DNA of 50,938 nt from an uncultured Prevotella sp. (GCA_900557405.1 USSF01000007.1:1-50938), one strand, 5' to 3'; counted from the stretch's first letter, positions 26,814 through 36,735 are shown. The notes: generated by a model not told the origin, from the sequence alone. Program-made: numbers and translations.

Positions 26814-27373
26814 AGTTCTTCGTTTTTATTGTCGTTTTTCCTGCGTTCCAGTTCGTGGTGAAGCTTGGCCGCCATTTCGTAATTTTCCGTCTCGATGGCT
26901 TTCTTGAGTGATTCCTCCAGCATCGGCACGGTTATGATATTTACCGGCACCGACACTCCCTTATCGAGTGTCCGGTACGGCACAGCCTGCTTGTCCATTA
27001 ATCTCTCGTCCATGTATATGGGCATGTCCATCGCTGTGGCGAGCATCAGTCCGTCGCTGATGCGGATTCTGAACATCTCCTCCGTATCCACGTTGTGGAC
27101 GTAAGCCTTGTACTGTCCTTCGTTGATGCCGTTTATCAGCAGTTCGTAGTTCGCATTGCCACTGGAGCGAAGCATCTGTGCAGCCACTTCGGGTAACAGA
27201 ATCTTCGTTATAGGCTCGTTCTGCATCCTCATCTTGAGTGCTGTCCCCAGGCTTCTTTCGCATACTATCGAAACCATCAGCATCTTGATTTCATCGGCGA
27301 GGGCGACAAGGGCGATGTCGCTGTTGCCGGCAAGCTCGGCGACATTATCCAGATATAACCTTACCTTACCCAT
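26810..27373 (-). CDS. Bifunctional nuclease (DUF151) with UVR motif
   Basis: A 187-aa protein. Residues 1-135 form the bifunctional nuclease (BFN, DUF151) domain, with GTALKMRMQNEPITK-like and DGLMLATAMDMPIYMDE segments. Residues about 150-176 form a UvrB/UvrC-type UVR motif (AIETENYEMAAKLHHELERR), which in UvrB and UvrC mediates their interaction. The combination occurs in Bacteroidota and suggests a link to DNA repair, but the biological role is not established. It overlaps rsmE by 4 bp and follows the nucleoside transporter by 42 bp. Confidence 0.88.
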   Translation of the reverse strand: MGKVRLYLDNVAELAGNSDIALVALADEIKMLMVSIVCERSLGTALKMRMQNEPITKILLPEVAAQMLRSSGNANYELLINGINEGQYKAYVHNVDTEEMFRIRISDGLMLATAMDMPIYMDERLMDKQAVPYRTLDKGVSVPVNIITVPMLEESLKKAIETENYEMAAKLHHELERRKNDNKNEEL

Positions 27374-27415
27374 TTCTGCCAGTCTCCTTCCTTTGTCTTT
27401 CTTATATGTTTGAAT

Positions 27416-28723
27416 TTATTTCTCCTCGTGTTTGAACAATAATGCGAAGCTTACTCCCACAGCGAGGGCGAAGCCTGCGAAAATGAACCAGCACGTCTGC
27501 CAGTCGCCCACGAGGAATCCGTTTTCCCATGTGCAGTAGTGGTTCACTATCTCTCCGGCGAGCAGCGTACCGATGGTGGCTCCCAGTCCGTTTGTCATGA
27601 GCATGAAGAGTCCCTGTGCCGACGCCTTGACATCCTCGCTGCATGCTGCGTCGACGAAGAGTCCGCCAGACACGTTGAAGAAGTCGAACGCCACTCCGTA
27701 TACGAGGCATGAGAGGATGAACAGCGTCACTCCTGGGAATGCCGGACCGCCGAGTCCGAAGAATCCGAATCTCAATACCCATGCGAACATGGCAATCATC
27801 ATCACGTTCTTTATGCCGTATCTCTTGAGGAAGAACGGTATGAGCAGGATGCAGAATGCTTCGGCTATCTGCGAGATTGACACGAGCAGCGTGGCGTTGT
27901 TGGCGGCAAACGTATCGGCGAGTGCCGGGTCAGCCTTGAAGTGAGTGATGAACGGCGTGGCGTATCCGTTGGTCACCTGCAGAGACATGCCGAGCAGTCC
28001 GGAGAAGATGAAGAAGAGCGCCATCTTCTTGCTCTTGAAGAGCTTGAAGGCGTTGAGGCCGAACACTTCCATGAGTGATTTCTTCTCTGCGCCGTCTTTC
28101 TTTCTCACGAGCTTGCACTGTGGCAGCATGAAGAAGCTGTATACGAAGAGCACGATGCCGAGCAGTCCTGAAACGAGGAACTGCATGTATGTATACTGGA
28201 ACTTGTTGGCGTCGTCGGCAAGTGTCAGCGAGAAGCTGCCGTTGTCCGCCGTCGCACAGTTGACGAACCACATCGTGGCGATGAATCCCACTGTGCCGAG
28301 CACTCGGATAGGGGGGAAGTCCTTCACCGTATCCCTGCCGTGGTCTTGCAGAATCTTGAATGCCACGGTATTTGAAAGTGCGAGCGTAGGCATGTAGAAC
28401 GCTACGCTCAGTGTGTATATCGTCATGAATACGGCTTTGTCGGGCATGGCCTGCTGCGCACCGATCATGCAGAGCGCAATCATTCCGGCACCGGCTGCAA
28501 GATGGCAGAGTCCGAGCAGGCGCTGTGGCTGTATCCACTTGTCTGCCACGATACCCATCAGTGTAGGCATGAATATCGAGACGATTCCCTGTATTGCATA
28601 GAACCATGCTATTTCTGTTCCCATTCCTGCCTTCCCGAGGTAGTTGCCCATTGATGTGAGGTATGCCCCCCATACAGCGAACTCCAGGAAATTCATCACT
28701 GACAAGCGTACTTTCAAATTCAT
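27416..28723 (-). CDS. Nucleoside:H+ symporter family MFS transporter
   Basis: A 435-aa inner-membrane protein with about 12 membrane segments, resembling NupG/XapB-type nucleoside permeases. It starts MNLKVRLSVMNFLEFAVWGA and contains FYAIQGIVSIFMPTLMGIVADKWI. I use the ATG at 28723: the frame is open to 28855, but that part lies upstream of a perfect promoter (28763-28792) and reads like non-coding sequence. It is probably the first gene of an operon running into the nuclease and rsmE genes. Substrate: nucleosides by family, not confirmed. Confidence 0.88.
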   Translation of the reverse strand: MNLKVRLSVMNFLEFAVWGAYLTSMGNYLGKAGMGTEIAWFYAIQGIVSIFMPTLMGIVADKWIQPQRLLGLCHLAAGAGMIALCMIGAQQAMPDKAVFMTIYTLSVAFYMPTLALSNTVAFKILQDHGRDTVKDFPPIRVLGTVGFIATMWFVNCATADNGSFSLTLADDANKFQYTYMQFLVSGLLGIVLFVYSFFMLPQCKLVRKKDGAEKKSLMEVFGLNAFKLFKSKKMALFFIFSGLLGMSLQVTNGYATPFITHFKADPALADTFAANNATLLVSISQIAEAFCILLIPFFLKRYGIKNVMMIAMFAWVLRFGFFGLGGPAFPGVTLFILSCLVYGVAFDFFNVSGGLFVDAACSEDVKASAQGLFMLMTNGLGATIGTLLAGEIVNHYCTWENGFLVGDWQTCWFIFAGFALAVGVSFALLFKHEEK

Positions 28724-28762
28724 TGTATTATAATTTTTAGTTAATCTGAATTGTATGATTTG

Positions 28763-28792
28763 CAAAGATAGCGTAAAAAAACAAATAGGCAA
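28763..28792 (-). promoter_or_regulatory. Promoter of the nucleoside transporter operon
   Basis: On the minus strand: TTTTG with its TTG at 28792-28790, a 19-bp spacer, TATCTTTG at 28770-28763. It decides the start codon at 28723. Confidence 0.78.
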
Positions 28793-28833
28793 AAGATTTG
28801 TGTTAAAATTCGAGACCCTCTTTGAATATTTAA

Positions 28834-28865
28834 GCCCAGACAGGAAGTTTGTCACCTGTCTGGGC
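28834..28865 (-). terminator. Terminator after prfC
   Basis: An 11-bp perfect stem, GCCCAGACAGG (28834-28844) and CCTGTCTGGGC (28855-28865), with a 10-nt loop. On the minus strand it is followed by TTAAATATTC, so the U-run is weak. Confidence 0.7.
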
Positions 28866-28941
28866 CTGTATCTATTTTCCGTCGCGCCTCATTGTTGCCG
28901 TAGGCGGATGGAGAATATGTAAGCTATTGAGTCAGCGCTCT

Positions 28942-30510
28942 TTAGAATTCGCTTGTAAAGTGGAACTTTATATGTTTGAAGTCTTCCTGTGCCATTGACA
29001 ATACATAGCCGGAGTCGGCAAGGAACACGTCCCTTCCGTCCTTGTCCTTTGCCATATACTGGTATTTGCGCTTCTTGAAGTTCTCAAGCTCTGCAGGGTC
29101 GTCGCTCTCTATCCAGCAAGCCTTGTAGAGATGCACCGGTTCCCAACGGCATTTGGCGTTGTATTCGTTTTCCAGACGGTATTGGATTACTTCAAACTGC
29201 AGCTGTCCTACGGTGCCGATGATCTTTCTTCCGTTGAACTGGTTTACGAACATCTGTGCCACACCCTCGTCCATGAGCTGGTCTATACCCTTGTTGAGCT
29301 GCTTGCTCTTCATCGGGTCGTCGTTCTCGATATACTTGAACATCTCGGGAGAGAATGACGGCAGTCCCTTGAAGTGGAGCTTCTCGCCGTCGGTCAGCGT
29401 GTCGCCGATCTTGAAGATGCCGTTGTCCGGCAGACCCACGATGTCGCCCGGGTAAGCTTCTTCGATGGTGCTCTTGCGCTGCGCCATGAACTGGGTAGGC
29501 GAGGAGAAACGCACTGTCTTTCCCTGACGTACGTGCAGGTATGGCTTGTTGCGCTCGAACTTGCCGCTGCACACCTTGCAGAAGGCGATACATGAACGGT
29601 GGTTCGGGTCGATGTTTGCCGTAATTTTGAAGATGAAGCCGGTGAACTTGGGTTCTTCTGGCTTCACGATTCGCTCCACGGCCTGTGTGGGGCGTGGGCT
29701 TGGGGCTATCTTCACGAAGCAGTTGAGCAGTTCCTGCACACCGAAGTTGTTGAGTGCTGATCCGAAGAACACCGGTGCCACGGTAGCCTCGCGGTAGTCT
29801 TCCACGTTGAATTCCGGGTATACCCCCTCCACGAGCTCCAGATCTTCGCGCAGCTTGGCGGCATCCTGGTCGCCGATGCGCTCGTCGAGTTCGTTGCTGT
29901 TTATGTCTACCTCCACCTTCTCGGTCACTCGCTGCTTGTCGGGAGTGAACAGGTCGAGCTTGTTCTCGTATATGTTGTATACGCCCTTGAACTTGGCGCC
30001 CTGGTTGATAGGCCATGACAGGGGGCGCACCTTGATGCCAAGTTCCTCCTCCAGTTCATCGAGCAGGTCAAACGGGTCGCGTCCCTCGCGGTCCATCTTG
30101 TTGATGAAGATGATTACCGGAGTGTTTCTCATTCGGCAGACGCCCATGAGTTTCCTCGTCTGTGCCTCCACACCCTTCGCTCCGTCCACCACGATGATTG
30201 CCGAGTCAACGGCGGTCAGCGTGCGGTATGTGTCCTCTGCAAAGTCCTGGTGTCCTGGCGTATCAAGGATGTTCACCTTGTAGTCTTCGTAGTCAAACTC
30301 CATCACGGATGTGGATACGGAGATACCGCGCTGCTTCTCTATGTCCATCCAGTCGGAAGTGGCGGTTTTTCTGATCTTGTTGTTCTTCACCGCACCGGCC
30401 ACCTGAATCTGTCCTCCGAAAAGGAGGAACTTCTCGGTAAGCGTTGTCTTACCGGCGTCAGGGTGTGAGATGATGGCGAAGGTTCTTCTTCTTTCTATTT
30501 CGTTAGCCAT
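28942..30510 (-). CDS. prfC: Peptide chain release factor 3
   Basis: A 522-aa translational GTPase that recycles class I release factors. G1 [13 protein letters not shown], switch I around [11 protein letters not shown]3 DTPGHQDF and G4 NKMDREG are all present, followed by EF-G-like domains II and III. I start at [10 protein letters not shown] (30510). The frame extends to 30576, but the extra 22 residues are encoded by a simple GAAGAAT-type repeat and do not fit the family. The length matches E. coli RF3 (529 aa). It is 100 bp after rfbD. Confidence 0.95.
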   Translation of the reverse strand: MANEIERRRTFAIISHPDAGKTTLTEKFLLFGGQIQVAGAVKNNKIRKTATSDWMDIEKQRGISVSTSVMEFDYEDYKVNILDTPGHQDFAEDTYRTLTAVDSAIIVVDGAKGVEAQTRKLMGVCRMRNTPVIIFINKMDREGRDPFDLLDELEEELGIKVRPLSWPINQGAKFKGVYNIYENKLDLFTPDKQRVTEKVEVDINSNELDERIGDQDAAKLREDLELVEGVYPEFNVEDYREATVAPVFFGSALNNFGVQELLNCFVKIAPSPRPTQAVERIVKPEEPKFTGFIFKITANIDPNHRSCIAFCKVCSGKFERNKPYLHVRQGKTVRFSSPTQFMAQRKSTIEEAYPGDIVGLPDNGIFKIGDTLTDGEKLHFKGLPSFSPEMFKYIENDDPMKSKQLNKGIDQLMDEGVAQMFVNQFNGRKIIGTVGQLQFEVIQYRLENEYNAKCRWEPVHLYKACWIESDDPAELENFKKRKYQYMAKDKDGRDVFLADSGYVLSMAQEDFKHIKFHFTSEF

Positions 30511-30610
30511 GTGGTTAAATGAAGAATGAAGAATGAAGAATGAAGGATTTTGGCCGGAGCCGCTTTTCCTGTCCATGCTTCATTCTCCATCGTGCGTTAT
30601 TTTTATTTTG

Positions 30611-31486
30611 TTATTTATTCATGTTGTGCATACAGGTCTTCAGACTGTCGGTCCAGTATGGAATCCTGATGCCGAAGGTCTCCTTTATCTTTGTCTTGTC
30701 GAGCACGCTGTAGGCAGGGCGCTTCACGGGGCTCGGGAATTCGTCGCTGTGGCATGGCTGTATGTCGCATGTCGTGTTTCCGGCGAGTTCAGCAATCTTC
30801 TTGGTGAAGTCAAACCAACTGCATACACCCTCGTTCGAGAAGTGGTAGATGCCCGAATTGCCTTCGTAGAGGCGGCTTCCGATGATGTGCGCGATGGTCT
30901 TTGCCAGGTCAAGGGCGTATGTAGGCGTGCCACACTGGTCAAACACCACCTTGAGCTGTGGCTTCGTGGCGGTGAGGTTGAGCATCGTCTTCACGAAGTT
31001 CTTGCCGAATTCGGAGTATAGCCATGCCGTGCGCAGGATGATGTGGTCCACTCCCGTGGCGATGATCTTCTCCTCACCGTGCAGTTTGGTCTGTCCGTAT
31101 ACGCCGGTCGGCGTGCCTTTTTGGTCCTCCTTGCAGGGAGTGTTATACGGGTCTCCTCCGAACACGTAGTCCGTGCTCACGTGTACGAGCAGTCCGCCCA
31201 CCTCCTTCATGGTGCGTGCCAGGTTTTCCGGTGCTGTGGCGTTGAGAGTCTCCACTATGTCGCCTGCCGTTTCCGCAGCGTCCACGTTGGTCCATGCGGC
31301 ACAGTTCACTATGCATTTTATATCGTTCTCCTTCACAATGCGGCGTATGTCGTCGATTGAAGTGATGTCGAGATGTGTGTATCCTTCGCATACGTCGGTG
31401 AAGATATAGTTGTCTTTGCTTTCCCCGGCCACAATCTGCATCTCGTTTCCGAGCTGGCCTCCGGCTCCTGTCACTAATATGTTCAT
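30611..31486 (-). CDS. rfbD: dTDP-4-dehydrorhamnose reductase
   Basis: NADPH-dependent last step of dTDP-L-rhamnose synthesis (RmlD family, extended SDR). The nucleotide-binding GAGGQLGNEM is at about 7-16, VSTDYVFGG holds the catalytic Thr/Ser position, and VYGQTKLHGE holds the YxxxK pair. A frame-matched TTG at 31495 exists, but ATG at 31486 gives the canonical MNILVTGAGGQLG start, 291 aa. No other rfb genes are adjacent; it lies between DUF4924 and prfC. The product feeds cell-surface polysaccharide. Confidence 0.93.
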   Translation of the reverse strand: MNILVTGAGGQLGNEMQIVAGESKDNYIFTDVCEGYTHLDITSIDDIRRIVKENDIKCIVNCAAWTNVDAAETAGDIVETLNATAPENLARTMKEVGGLLVHVSTDYVFGGDPYNTPCKEDQKGTPTGVYGQTKLHGEEKIIATGVDHIILRTAWLYSEFGKNFVKTMLNLTATKPQLKVVFDQCGTPTYALDLAKTIAHIIGSRLYEGNSGIYHFSNEGVCSWFDFTKKIAELAGNTTCDIQPCHSDEFPSPVKRPAYSVLDKTKIKETFGIRIPYWTDSLKTCMHNMNK

Positions 31487-31491
31487 GAGTG

Positions 31492-32037
31492 TCAATCCAA
31501 TTTCAGTTCACCTTGTTTGTCCTTCATATAATAGTCGTTGAGCATGCCGATGAATGTCGTTATCTCCTTGATGGCGTGCTCGGTGTCCGGTGATACGGGC
31601 TTGTTCTGCAGACGCAGCATCATCACTCCGTAGAGGGCGTTGAAGCAGGTCTCGATTTCGTTCTCCTCCTTGTCGGCGCCGCGCTTGCGCAACTCCACGA
31701 TGAACGGTAGAACCTTGTAATATTCACTGTTGTAGAACGGGAAGTTGCTGCTCGCCAGCAGTTCGGCGCTCAGTTCCGAGAGCTGCTGTATCACGATCTT
31801 GTTTATCTGCAGATGTCCGTTCTCCCTGCATCCCTCCGAGTTCATCATCCTCACGAGATTGCCATACCAGTCTGCCATTTCCTCCTTCTGTTCGTCGGTA
31901 TAGTCGAATCTGTCGATATACTCCCTGCGAATTCTCGCCAGCGAGCATCCGTAGGCGCGTATGATATCCTCCACCTGCCACATATAGAGCAGGTATTCGG
32001 CGATGTTCCTTTTCCTGAGTTCCTGTGATATATACAT
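31492..32037 (-). CDS. DUF4924 family protein
   Basis: A 181-aa, mostly helical cytoplasmic protein without signal or membrane segments. It opens MYISQELRKRNIAEYLLYMWQVED and ends in a charged tail. I place it in DUF4924, a Bacteroidota family of unknown function. It is closely packed between the lysE-type gene (22 bp) and rfbD (5 bp), an arrangement I recall from Bacteroides. No catalytic motif can be seen. Confidence 0.78.
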   Translation of the reverse strand: MYISQELRKRNIAEYLLYMWQVEDIIRAYGCSLARIRREYIDRFDYTDEQKEEMADWYGNLVRMMNSEGCRENGHLQINKIVIQQLSELSAELLASSNFPFYNSEYYKVLPFIVELRKRGADKEENEIETCFNALYGVMMLRLQNKPVSPDTEHAIKEITTFIGMLNDYYMKDKQGELKLD

Positions 32038-32059
32038 TGTTGCTTTTTGATTTCTTGCT

Positions 32060-32740
32060 TTAGTGTCCGATGCTCGGCAGCGTGTAGAGGTTGAACACGG
32101 TGCCCACGAGCACGATTATCGACATTATAATGACGATGCTTCCCACCACCTTATTAATAAGTTGTATGCCGTTCGTGTCAAACACGGCGCGTATCTTGTC
32201 CACGAGCCATGTCAGTCCGTACCACCACAGCATTGCCCCCACCACGATGCCTGCGTATCCCACGCTCATCTCGAACGGATGGTCGGGGATGATGAATGCA
32301 AACTGTGCGAAGAGTCCCATCATGAGCATTATGATGAGCGGGTTGGAGAATGTGACGAGAAATGCCGTCACTCCGTTGTGTATCAGCGATCCTTTGCCGT
32401 TCTTCTGGCTAACGTGCATGTTCTTCATCGGATTGCTCCGGAAGGAGTAGATACCGAAGATGAGCAGTATTATGCTCGCACTTATCTGCAATATATAGCG
32501 ATAATGGGCGTTGCCGATGAAGTCCATGACGAACGACATTCCGAGTCCTGTAATGAGGGCGTAGATGAAATCGCTCAGGCAAGCTCCGATTCCTGTGATG
32601 AAGCCGAACCAACGGCCTTTGTTCAGCGTGCGCTGTACGCAGAGCACTCCCACGGGTCCCATGGGCGCCGAAACGATGATGCCTATCATCACTCCCTTAC
32701 AGAGCAGGTCTAATATATTTATATGAAATTGAAATGGCAT
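32060..32740 (-). CDS. LysE-type translocator
   Basis: A 226-aa inner-membrane exporter with six predicted membrane segments. The LysE/RhtB hallmark IIVSAPMGPVGVLCVQRTL lies at about 22-40, with FSNPLIIMLM near residue 132. By family it exports amino acids or related metabolites; the substrate is unknown. It is first in the operon lysE-DUF4924-rfbD(-prfC). Confidence 0.85.
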   Translation of the reverse strand: MPFQFHINILDLLCKGVMIGIIVSAPMGPVGVLCVQRTLNKGRWFGFITGIGACLSDFIYALITGLGMSFVMDFIGNAHYRYILQISASIILLIFGIYSFRSNPMKNMHVSQKNGKGSLIHNGVTAFLVTFSNPLIIMLMMGLFAQFAFIIPDHPFEMSVGYAGIVVGAMLWWYGLTWLVDKIRAVFDTNGIQLINKVVGSIVIIMSIIVLVGTVFNLYTLPSIGH

Positions 32741-32748
32741 AGTGGGTG

Positions 32749-32779
32749 CAAAGTTCTGTAATTTTTACGAAAGATACAA
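32749..32779 (-). promoter_or_regulatory. Promoter of the lysE-type operon
   Basis: On the minus strand: TTTG with its TTG at 32779-32777, a 20-bp spacer, GAACTTTG at 32756-32749 (one mismatch to TAnnTTTG). It is very close to the ATG (32740), so the leader is near zero. Confidence 0.45.
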
Positions 32780-32984
32780 ATTTTGTGTATGAAAGTTTGT
32801 TACTCGGTGTTTTTTTTGTCCAACTTTCCTTTGTCGTTTTGTTTTGAATGTTTCCGGGTAAGCGCCATGTATTCGCCCCTTTATTATAAAATTTTAGCCT
32901 CCGATTAACGTGTTTTTCACTTTCCTCCTTCGGTCATTGATGTTTCCATGTTTTCCTTATCCTATTATCTGCCGAAAATAATAA

Positions 32985-33168
32985 ATGGGTCCACTCTAAA
33001 AAGTGACGTTTCAAGCTTTAATCCTAACCTTGCTTGCATTTTGCTACAATGCATTGTCTATATGCATATTTATCAAAATAGAACATGTGATGTAACAACA
33101 GAAGTTCGGTTATAGATTTACAAAATGAAAGTCCTTTTTTGAAGAACTACTTTTTAGAGTGGACTCAT
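32985..33168. mobile_element. MITE-like element with 20-bp terminal inverted repeats
   Basis: ATGGGTCCACTCTAAAAAGT at 32985-33004 and its reverse complement ACTTTTTAGAGTGGACTCAT at 33149-33168, with one mismatch; the inner 16 bp are perfect. The 144-bp interior is AT-rich and has no reading frame. The size and ends fit a MITE or a collapsed insertion sequence. A clear target-site duplication is not obvious. It lies in an 838-bp intergenic region. Confidence 0.75.
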
Positions 33169-33578
33169 GAATATATCCGCAAAGTCCGTTCTTGCAAGTT
33201 TTTTCATCTGTTTTCCAACTCAAGTTTCGCATGACGAAGATATGCAAATCATGAATTTCTTAACCTATATGTTTAATTTGTGCTATATTCGGATGAATTA
33301 TATGTCCTGATATTAATGGATATTGTTTTTGGAACAAATAATGTTGTCGTCCTGCTTTTATTGGTAATTTCTCTTGAAAATCAGCGTAATAATGCTTTTT
33401 TACTCCTCTGGCGGATGATTTTCCACTATGCGGAATGGACAATATCACTACCTTCGCAGCGAGAAATGCGGATGACCGTGGCCGAAGACGTGACAGCGGA
33501 ATGACATGAAGATGCACGGCGGCAAAACGGCTGTGGCATGGGCAGACAAACGGATTATTAACTAACCTATTGGGAATA
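33169..33578. other. Intergenic region upstream of the GH3 gene
   Basis: About 410 bp. It holds a weak promoter-like TACCTTCG at 33449-33456 (7 of 8 to TAnnTTTG), which would give a leader of about 115 nt. A 74-codon frame at 33280-33504 lacks family features and is probably not a gene. The target of the neighbouring regulator, if it controls the GH3 gene, should be here. Confidence 0.45.
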
Positions 33579-36500
33579 ATGAACAAGAGAAATTGGTTTA
33601 TGGCGGCTGCTTTGACAGTCGTGTCAACAACAGTAATGGCGCAGACCAGCTACCCGTGGATGGATACCAGCAAGAGCTTCCGCGAGAGGGCAGAACTGCT
33701 CTGTCGCGAACTCACGCTGCGCGAGAAGGTGGACCAGCTTGGCAACAACGTCAGCGAACCCATCAAGCGCGACGGACAGGTAATCCTCCCGTCGTATCAG
33801 TATTGGAACGAGGCACTCCACGGAGTGGCACGGTCGGGAGCGGCAACGAGCTTTCCTGAGTCAAAGGGAATGTCGGCAACATGGGACGAGATGCTCGTAA
33901 GGGCATGTGCGGAGGCAATCAGCGACGAGGCACGTATCTACCATGAGACGAAAGGCAAGGGACTGAACTACTGGTCGCCAACAATCAACATGGCGCGCGA
34001 CCCGCGCTGGGGACGTGAAGAAGAGAACTACGGCGAAGACCCGTTGCTCGCCGGAAGGCTCGCCGTGGAATTCATCAAGGGATTCCAGGGCGAAATAACG
34101 CCTGCAACACCTTATTATAAATTAGTGGCATGCGCCAAGCACTTCGCAGCCAACAACTACGAGCAGGGACGACAGTCCACCACCTCGTTCGTCACGGAAA
34201 AGAACATGCGCGAGTATTATCTGCCGGCATTCGAGATGAGCGTCAGGGAGGGAGGCGTAAAGAGTCTCATGGCTGCCTACAACGCCTTCTCCATTGACCC
34301 CACAGAGCTTGATGCCAACAATCAGGGAGCCGGCAAGGCGCACGGCGGACTGCCCTGTTGTGCCAACAAGATGCTGCTGACCGACATCTTGCGCAAGGAA
34401 TGGGGCTTCAACGGATATGTAACGTCCGACTGCGCCGGACTCTCCTGTGTGCACAGGGCAGTGAAACATAAGTATTTCGGCGACTATACGGCGGGAAAAA
34501 TCGACGACGGAACATCCTTCGCCACGATTCATGCGCCATACGCCAATGCCACCGAAGAAGAGCAGATAATGGAGGCACGCACGGCGACGATTTCGCTCCA
34601 GGCTGGCACGGACACGAACTGTGAGTTCATGAGCCGTTCGTCGGTTCTCCAGCGTGCAGCCCTCAACGCCACGGATGCTGCATTCAGGGCGAAGGAGACG
34701 GCAGCACCAAATGGCAGGAAATATATCGGACTGACGGAGGCAGACATCGATACGGCAGTGGTGAGAGTGCTCGAAACGCGTTTCGCACTGGGTGAGTTTG
34801 ATGGATACACGTATCCGATAAATAATACATTGGAGAGCGAGGCAAACCAGAAACTTGCACTCAAGGCGGCGCAGGAGAGCATGACGCTTCTGAAGAACAG
34901 TGCGCCAGAAGGTGCCACGATGCCTTTACTGCCAATCACGACAGACAAGAAGGTGGCGCTCATCGGCCCGTATGCCAACGCCATAATGCTCGGCGACTAC
35001 AGCGGATCGCCTACCTATACAACCACTCCATACGAGGCATTCTCAAAGAAACTCGACTTCCATCTGGATATGGTGCGCACAGGCAAGACGCCCGCCGTGC
35101 CGTTTGATGAGGCTGTAGTGAGCAAGCGCGGAGCCACAAGCAACGACAAGGGGGCCGGAGTACTCGAAAACACGGCCCCGGGTGACATTTTCCTGTATCG
35201 CGATGTGAACTTCGGAGAATTGGGATGCACCAATTTCGAGATGGCGTGCGGAGCCAAGAGCTCGGGCGTCGGAAGCGTCAGCTTCTGTCTAGACAGCCAG
35301 GATGCGGAACCATTCCTCACCGTGGATAACCAGGAGACAGGCTCCTGGAGCAAATTTGCCATTATTACGGCAAGCGTAGACCCGGCGGTGGTGAAGGGCA
35401 AGCATGACCTCTACGTGAAGCTCAGCGGCAACCAGAACTACGTGGGTAACTACAAATACTTCAACTTCTGGAACCCAAATGAAGTGCTGATTCCGGCAGA
35501 AGAGACACAAGGTCCGCTATATCTCTGCACCACATCATCATCCGTGAACGAGAAAGCAACGCAGGAGATGATAAGTCGCGCCGTGGAAGTGGCAAAACGT
35601 GCCGACGTGGTGGTGTTCATCGGAGGCACGAACTTTGAGAAACCGGACGACCATGCCACGGGAACAGAGAGCCACGACCGCTGGCAGCTCACGCTTCCCG
35701 GCAATCAGGAGGATGTCCTGAAGGCACTGTATGCAGCAAACAAGAACACCGTGCTCGTGCTCGAAAGCGGATCATCGCTCGACATCACATGGGCGAAGGA
35801 TAATCTGCCTGCAATCATGGAAGCATGGTATGGCGGACAGGCACAGGGACAGGCGATATGCGACGCAATATACGGCGATATCAATCCGTCGGGCAAGCTC
35901 ACCTCAACATGGTATAACAGTATCAGCGAACTCCCGCAGGAGGACGGTTCGGCACAGAACGCATCAGCCTACGGCCGCAAGGGAATGATGGAATACAACA
36001 TTGACGAATGGGGTTACACCTATATGTATTATGGCAAGGGTGATAAGAACCCATGCCAGGCAGAGAAGCCGATGTATCCGTTCGGTTACGGACTCTCTTA
36101 CACCACATTCGACTACAGCGACATGAACCTCTCCGCAACCACACTGAAGAAGGGCGGCAAGCTGACCGTAACGGCAGACATAAAGAATACGGGCAGCCGC
36201 GACGGAGCGGAAATCGTGCAGCTCTATGCCAATTTCAACGGCGATACGCATTATGGCAAGAACGGCAACATGCGTCACAAGCTCGTGGGCTTTGCCCGCG
36301 TGGAACTCAAGGCAGGCGAGACGAAACAGGTGGAAATCCCCGTGGACTACGAGAAACTGAGCTATTTCGACGAGAATACACATCAGTATAAGGTAGCCGG
36401 AGGCAGGGTGACACTGGAGCTCGCCGCATCAAGCGAGGACATCCGCCACACGAAAGACATCAATGCCGAGGCTGGAGTGGCAAAGGAAACCTACGTGTCG

Positions 36501-36662
36501 GCAAACTCAAATTCCATAGAAAAGGTGGAGAGTGCGGCAGGTCTGCAGAAGAACGACCAGATATTCACGGTGATGGGGTCGCTGGTATGTTCGGCAAAAG
36601 ACTTCGACCGTCTGCCAGCAGGCATCTACGTGCTCAACGGACGCAAGTATATCAGGAAATAG
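33579..36662 (+). CDS. GH3 beta-xylosidase/beta-glucosidase with CBM6-like insert
   Basis: A 1027-aa secreted glycosidase. Signal peptide MNKRNWFMAAALTVVSTTVMAQ; GH3 barrel with the nucleophile Asp284 in YVTSDCAGL; second GH3 domain with the likely acid/base Glu697 in GTESHDRW. A CBM6-like domain is inserted between them (about 525-660; FEMACGAKSSGVGSV, GKHDLYVKL). A fibronectin-III-like domain (about 820-965) follows. The last residues, RLPAGIYVLNGRKYIRK, resemble a short type A type-IX-secretion tail. KHFAANNYEQGR and the CBM6 insert fit xylosidase/arabinofuranosidase-type GH3 enzymes. I start at ATG 33579; a TTG at 33570 is the alternative. It is followed by a membrane regulator gene. Confidence 0.92.
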   Translation: MNKRNWFMAAALTVVSTTVMAQTSYPWMDTSKSFRERAELLCRELTLREKVDQLGNNVSEPIKRDGQVILPSYQYWNEALHGVARSGAATSFPESKGMSATWDEMLVRACAEAISDEARIYHETKGKGLNYWSPTINMARDPRWGREEENYGEDPLLAGRLAVEFIKGFQGEITPATPYYKLVACAKHFAANNYEQGRQSTTSFVTEKNMREYYLPAFEMSVREGGVKSLMAAYNAFSIDPTELDANNQGAGKAHGGLPCCANKMLLTDILRKEWGFNGYVTSDCAGLSCVHRAVKHKYFGDYTAGKIDDGTSFATIHAPYANATEEEQIMEARTATISLQAGTDTNCEFMSRSSVLQRAALNATDAAFRAKETAAPNGRKYIGLTEADIDTAVVRVLETRFALGEFDGYTYPINNTLESEANQKLALKAAQESMTLLKNSAPEGATMPLLPITTDKKVALIGPYANAIMLGDYSGSPTYTTTPYEAFSKKLDFHLDMVRTGKTPAVPFDEAVVSKRGATSNDKGAGVLENTAPGDIFLYRDVNFGELGCTNFEMACGAKSSGVGSVSFCLDSQDAEPFLTVDNQETGSWSKFAIITASVDPAVVKGKHDLYVKLSGNQNYVGNYKYFNFWNPNEVLIPAEETQGPLYLCTTSSSVNEKATQEMISRAVEVAKRADVVVFIGGTNFEKPDDHATGTESHDRWQLTLPGNQEDVLKALYAANKNTVLVLESGSSLDITWAKDNLPAIMEAWYGGQAQGQAICDAIYGDINPSGKLTSTWYNSISELPQEDGSAQNASAYGRKGMMEYNIDEWGYTYMYYGKGDKNPCQAEKPMYPFGYGLSYTTFDYSDMNLSATTLKKGGKLTVTADIKNTGSRDGAEIVQLYANFNGDTHYGKNGNMRHKLVGFARVELKAGETKQVEIPVDYEKLSYFDENTHQYKVAGGRVTLELAASSEDIRHTKDINAEAGVAKETYVSANSNSIEKVESAAGLQKNDQIFTVMGSLVCSAKDFDRLPAGIYVLNGRKYIRK

Positions 36663-36692
36663 TGTTCCTGTAATAAGCATAGCATTGTTATC

Positions 36693-36735
36693 GGCACACC
36701 GGGGACTTCAGAAAAAGCCCTTGGCGTGCCTTTTT
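36693..36735 (+). terminator. Terminator after the GH3 gene
   Basis: GGCACACCGGGG pairs with CCCTTGGCGTGCC (stem with bulges, 36693-36730), followed by TTTTT. Confidence 0.75.

Noticed and set aside
28723..28855. N-terminal extension of the nucleoside transporter
   Set aside because: It spans a perfect promoter (28763-28792) and the prfC terminator, so it cannot be in the same transcript.
30510..30576. N-terminal extension of prfC by 22 residues
   Set aside because: Encoded by GAAGAAT-type simple repeats (30523-30546); RF3 proteins start at the conserved MANEI-like residues.
33280..33504. 74-codon open frame in the region before the GH3 gene
   Set aside because: No promoter or family match visible; composition resembles the surrounding AT-rich non-coding DNA.
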